From contig JAGKWN010000096.1 in the NCBI GenBank assembly GCA_021151805.1, positions 1 to 16,066 of the forward strand: a stretch of DNA of 16,066 bases, in the 5' to 3' direction. Every line of letters begins with the position of its first letter. Positions within the stretch are counted from its first letter, which is position 1. The position numbers were made by a program, and so were the translations under genes. The DNA is from Cytophagaceae bacterium (GTDB lineage Bacteria; Bacteroidota; Bacteroidia; Cytophagales; Cytophagaceae). Of this stretch, positions 14,701 through 16,066 are shown in pieces. Below the pieces are notes generated by a model. That model searched no databases. It worked only from the letters and a program-made list of their open reading frames with translations, and had not been told where the DNA came from.

Positions 14701-15149
14701 TTGCGTATACCAAAACTGATAAATACGGCGCGTATTCATTTAACAATATAGTTAGTGGTAACTACCTTGTAGCAACAGAATATGCCAGTGCATTTTATAT
14801 GAACCAGAAAACTGTTCCAGTAGATGGCAATTCGAAAACAGTTGAAGATGGCAGCAATCGTGTAGACCTGATAGGAATTAGCACTGGTATATTAACGCCG
14901 AACAAATCTACACAGGTACAGGCATATCCGAATCCGGCAACGGAGAATGTACATGTAAAATTGCCAGCTGCAGGTAATTATTCTGTAAAGGTGTTTGATG
15001 AAACAGGTGTTGTAAAGCATGTACAGCAACTGATAATTTCTTCAGGCGAAACAGCAGATATCTCTTTAGGGAGCCTGAACAAAGGTTTGTATATTATTCA
15101 GATCACATCCGGAGATGAAGTATATAATGCAAAAGTAGTGAAGTTCTAA
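11793..15149 (+). CDS. Large secreted repeat protein with T9SS sorting domain, adhesin-like
   Basis: I place the start at the ATG at 11793; a TTG two codons upstream in frame is less likely. A signal peptide (MTNLLRYAAM, hydrophobic core, TQA-Q) covers residues 1-23. Nine Ig/PKD-like repeats of 84-91 residues follow (24-809), each with an opening like VNAGxDxxxC, a central Trp, a GTGxF turn, an SAADI-like segment and a late Cys. Two carboxypeptidase-regulatory-like domains come next (about 810-920 and 930-1035, with DNGAYEFPSVASGSY and KYGAYSFNNIVSGNY). A type A T9SS sorting domain closes the protein (about 1040-1118, AYPNPATENV to KVVKF). The paired cysteines suggest one disulfide per repeat. 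No enzyme domain is seen. A cell-surface adhesin or scaffold is the likely role. Confidence 0.88.
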   Translation: MTNLLRYAAMLLCLACMPIFTQAQCTVNAGVDVGKCNYVMDSIQLFGSVTGNFTTYSWTSTGNGVFQNTTTLNPYYFPTTADYSKDSIIITLTATGGSCGTMSDVKKVSLYKRPTVVLQNEFTVCGSQIPLTSTVTGAANLQWYTMVGTGTFSSSTSPNPTYTASAADITRGYVMVRLKASTIYTGCAHEDTVKVNIGSTATVDAGADKTICATQGTQTYCTGSGTGFTTYVWSTSGTGTFSSPTSLASVYNFSAADIAAGSVTLTLTGSSSTCSQLSDALVINLLQTPSVNAGPDQNVCGNTVALNGTVSPTSGVTVKWTSPFGSGSFNNTNILAPVYTFSAADVTQGYVFLDLQATSTNGCVFDDTIKVYTDATASIDAGADQTICSNAIYLNGTVTGSYTSYAWTSSGSGTFANPLILTAPYYFSAADIVAGSVTLTLTGTSSCGTVSDELVVAIATTPTVNAGVEQSVCGTTVALNGTVNPSSGVTVQWVADLGTGTFSNTTTKATVYTASAADLTKGFALITLFATTSAGCMAVDTVRLDFNKTPEVFAGAYQLSCSNTVNVHGYAAYATSKTWTSSGTGSFVNTTKDSTIYTASIADIAAGKVVLTYTGVNACGTASSNTEVLFLTSTAVSVNAGLDVTVCGRDTVQLAGTVSNVSGGSWSTNGSGYFIYSPSHLANLYVLSTADKASGSVTFTLTSYGNGGCNPVSDTKVVTIPAGSLPNVYAGPDQVSSISTSLNASVSNAVSQLWETSGTGLFAPSPTALNASYIPSVQDIAAGSVVLTLVATGTCGEASDALTLYTAIPCAITGKIKAGANTLDRGFVYLFVKSQGMLKLVGIDSLKPSDNGAYEFPSVASGSYLMFAVPSTASAYSTTYLATYYGNLNPISWSDAQSIEIVNGSASQTLNLNLASFVSAKPNWNTGKDTISGTIFYNIALPAMRLADETGNSLADAVVYLKTVEGGHIIAYTKTDKYGAYSFNNIVSGNYLVATEYASAFYMNQKTVPVDGNSKTVEDGSNRVDLIGISTGILTPNKSTQVQAYPNPATENVHVKLPAAGNYSVKVFDETGVVKHVQQLIISSGETADISLGSLNKGLYIIQITSGDEVYNAKVVKF
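11862..14219 (+). repeat. Nine tandem Ig-like repeats in an alternating two-type pattern
   Basis: By eye the boundaries fall at residues 24, 115, 202, 290, 378, 463, 551, 637 and 726. Odd repeats tend to end with a CGTxSD-type motif (repeats 1, 5, 7, 9, with variants in 3 and 7). Even repeats tend to end with GCxxxDT (2, 4, 6, with a variant in 8). Repeats 4 and 6 share (P/N)xSGVTV before the Trp. This indicates growth by duplication of a two-repeat unit of about 175 residues. Confidence 0.75.
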
Positions 15150-15165
15150 ACAGAACTGCTCACAT

Positions 15166-15207
15166 AAAAAAAGGCTTCTGTATCGTAAGATGCAGAAGCC
15201 TTTTTGT
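15166..15207. terminator. Bidirectional terminator between convergent genes
   Basis: A 14-bp stem (15171-15184 with 15189-15202, one T-G pair) closes the loop GTAA. It is flanked by an A tract on the left and a T tract on the right, so it can end both the plus-strand repeat-protein transcript and the minus-strand DUF4239 transcript. Confidence 0.92.
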
Positions 15208-15227
15208 TTTTATCTGTTGAAGAGATA

Positions 15228-16016
15228 TTATTCCATCAGTTCATGCTGAACCAACTCAAAGCTTTTTGGTGATATCGCAATCTCTCCGGTATAAGGATTA
15301 TCCATCATTACAATTAAAAATATCATGGTGCCGATGAAGAAAGCGCACAGGCCTGTTAAGAGCATCTGTAAACGAAAACTTTCCATGATCAGGAACCAGA
15401 AAAATGAAATACATAGCAAAGCTCCTGTTACGCATACCAGCCATATTGTGGGAGGGAGTGAATTGCCAATACTCATCATACGCATCCTTCTTAACATAAC
15501 CAGTTCATTAAATTTTCCTACAACTTCTGCCATCAGTATTTCTTCCGTTGGATTAGCCGGTTTAAAACTATATAAGTTTTTCTGCATGGGAGATAAATGA
15601 TTGAATGTGCCTTTAGGTGTTTCACCTTTTTGCTGTAATGGCCAGTCTTTTTGAACCACTTCATTGGTATATTCTTTCAAGGCAGTTTGAAGTTTTGTGC
15701 GGGTTGGTTCCGGCAGTGCATCTACATCTCTGTATAAAGCACCTACGGTTGCTGCTTCAAGAGAGACCTTTTCTTCTATGGATTCAAAATTTTCCCATGT
15801 ACCCACTGCAACCAGACCAAGTGTGATACCATAAAATACACCCAGAACAGCCATGAAGAAAGAGACCTGGTCATTACGATCCTGTCCGTAGGCATATTTA
15901 GTATGAAAGGTTTTTTTTGAAATATACAGACCCAGAAGACCAAAGGCAGGAAAGAAACCCGTAATCAAGAGGAATGACAGGAATGGAGGAAGATTGAAAA
16001 CCCAATACAGCATCAT
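15228..16016 (-). CDS. DUF4239 (bestrophin-like) membrane protein
   Basis: This integral membrane protein of 262 residues has four predicted transmembrane segments: about 8-32, 50-71, 188-210 and 216-238. A soluble region of roughly 115 residues separates the two hairpins. The layout and motifs such as the VLGVFYGITLGLVAVGTWEN stretch early on match DUF4239, a family described as bestrophin-like, for which ion-channel activity is only suggested. The first ATG pair (MM) gives two possible starts three bases apart. It converges on the large secreted gene with a shared terminator between them, so the two are not co-regulated by operon structure. The 50 bases upstream of its start, to the window end, hold no recognisable promoter. 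Confidence 0.85.
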   Translation of the reverse strand: MMLYWVFNLPPFLSFLLITGFFPAFGLLGLYISKKTFHTKYAYGQDRNDQVSFFMAVLGVFYGITLGLVAVGTWENFESIEEKVSLEAATVGALYRDVDALPEPTRTKLQTALKEYTNEVVQKDWPLQQKGETPKGTFNHLSPMQKNLYSFKPANPTEEILMAEVVGKFNELVMLRRMRMMSIGNSLPPTIWLVCVTGALLCISFFWFLIMESFRLQMLLTGLCAFFIGTMIFLIVMMDNPYTGEIAISPKSFELVQHELME

Positions 16017-16066
16017 TTTTGAAAGGATAAGTGAATGTTAAGAGATAAAAATAAGTAAATCTTATC

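Overview
The window looks like chromosomal DNA of a Bacteroidota bacterium, most likely a Cytophaga-like member of the Cytophagales. Three things point there: two secreted proteins end in type IX secretion (T9SS, type A) sorting domains, promoters fit the Bacteroidota pattern (TTG/TTTG about 20-22 nt before TAnnTTTG), and starts lack strong Shine-Dalgarno sequences and sit in A/T-rich leaders. The species assignment is an inference.

Region 1 (1-535) is a small repeat unit. A tRNA-like sequence with its terminator is followed by an 82-residue GIY-YIG nuclease gene and then by a second, almost identical copy of the tRNA-like sequence and terminator. The nuclease stop codon is supplied by the second copy. 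Both tRNA-like copies are structurally irregular, and the second has a broken acceptor stem.

Region 2 (605-2100, minus strand) is an arsenic-response locus: arsR, then a Cys-tailed DUF6428 protein, a 40-residue membrane peptide, and a thioredoxin-type arsenate reductase (arsC). A palindromic ArsR-type operator precedes arsR and a near-identical one precedes the DUF6428 gene. No arsenite efflux pump is present here.

Region 3 (2309-7978, plus strand) holds three paralogous soluble PAS-PAS histidine kinases. A short secreted beta-sandwich protein lies between the first two. A strong terminator follows kinase 2. A 73-residue receiver-domain fragment lies on the opposite strand between kinases 2 and 3. 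Kinase 3 has its own promoter, whose -33 element lies inside a perfect inverted repeat.

Region 4 (8118-9781) encodes a secreted protein of five Cys-bracketed PKD-like modules with a T9SS sorting domain, ended by a strong terminator. Region 5 (9808-11583) is an ABC-F ATPase gene with a clear promoter and a leader of about 140 nt containing a five-codon ORF and inverted repeats, one of which ends at the start codon. This suggests translation-dependent regulation. Region 6 (11793-15149) encodes a secreted adhesin-like protein of nine Ig-like repeats arranged in an alternating two-repeat pattern, two carboxypeptidase-regulatory-like domains and a T9SS sorting domain. A bidirectional terminator separates it from a convergent gene for a DUF4239 membrane protein (15228-16016).

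The parts most worth follow-up are the GIY-YIG/tRNA-like unit, the overlooked 40-residue gene in the arsenic operon with its double operators, and the structured ABC-F leader.
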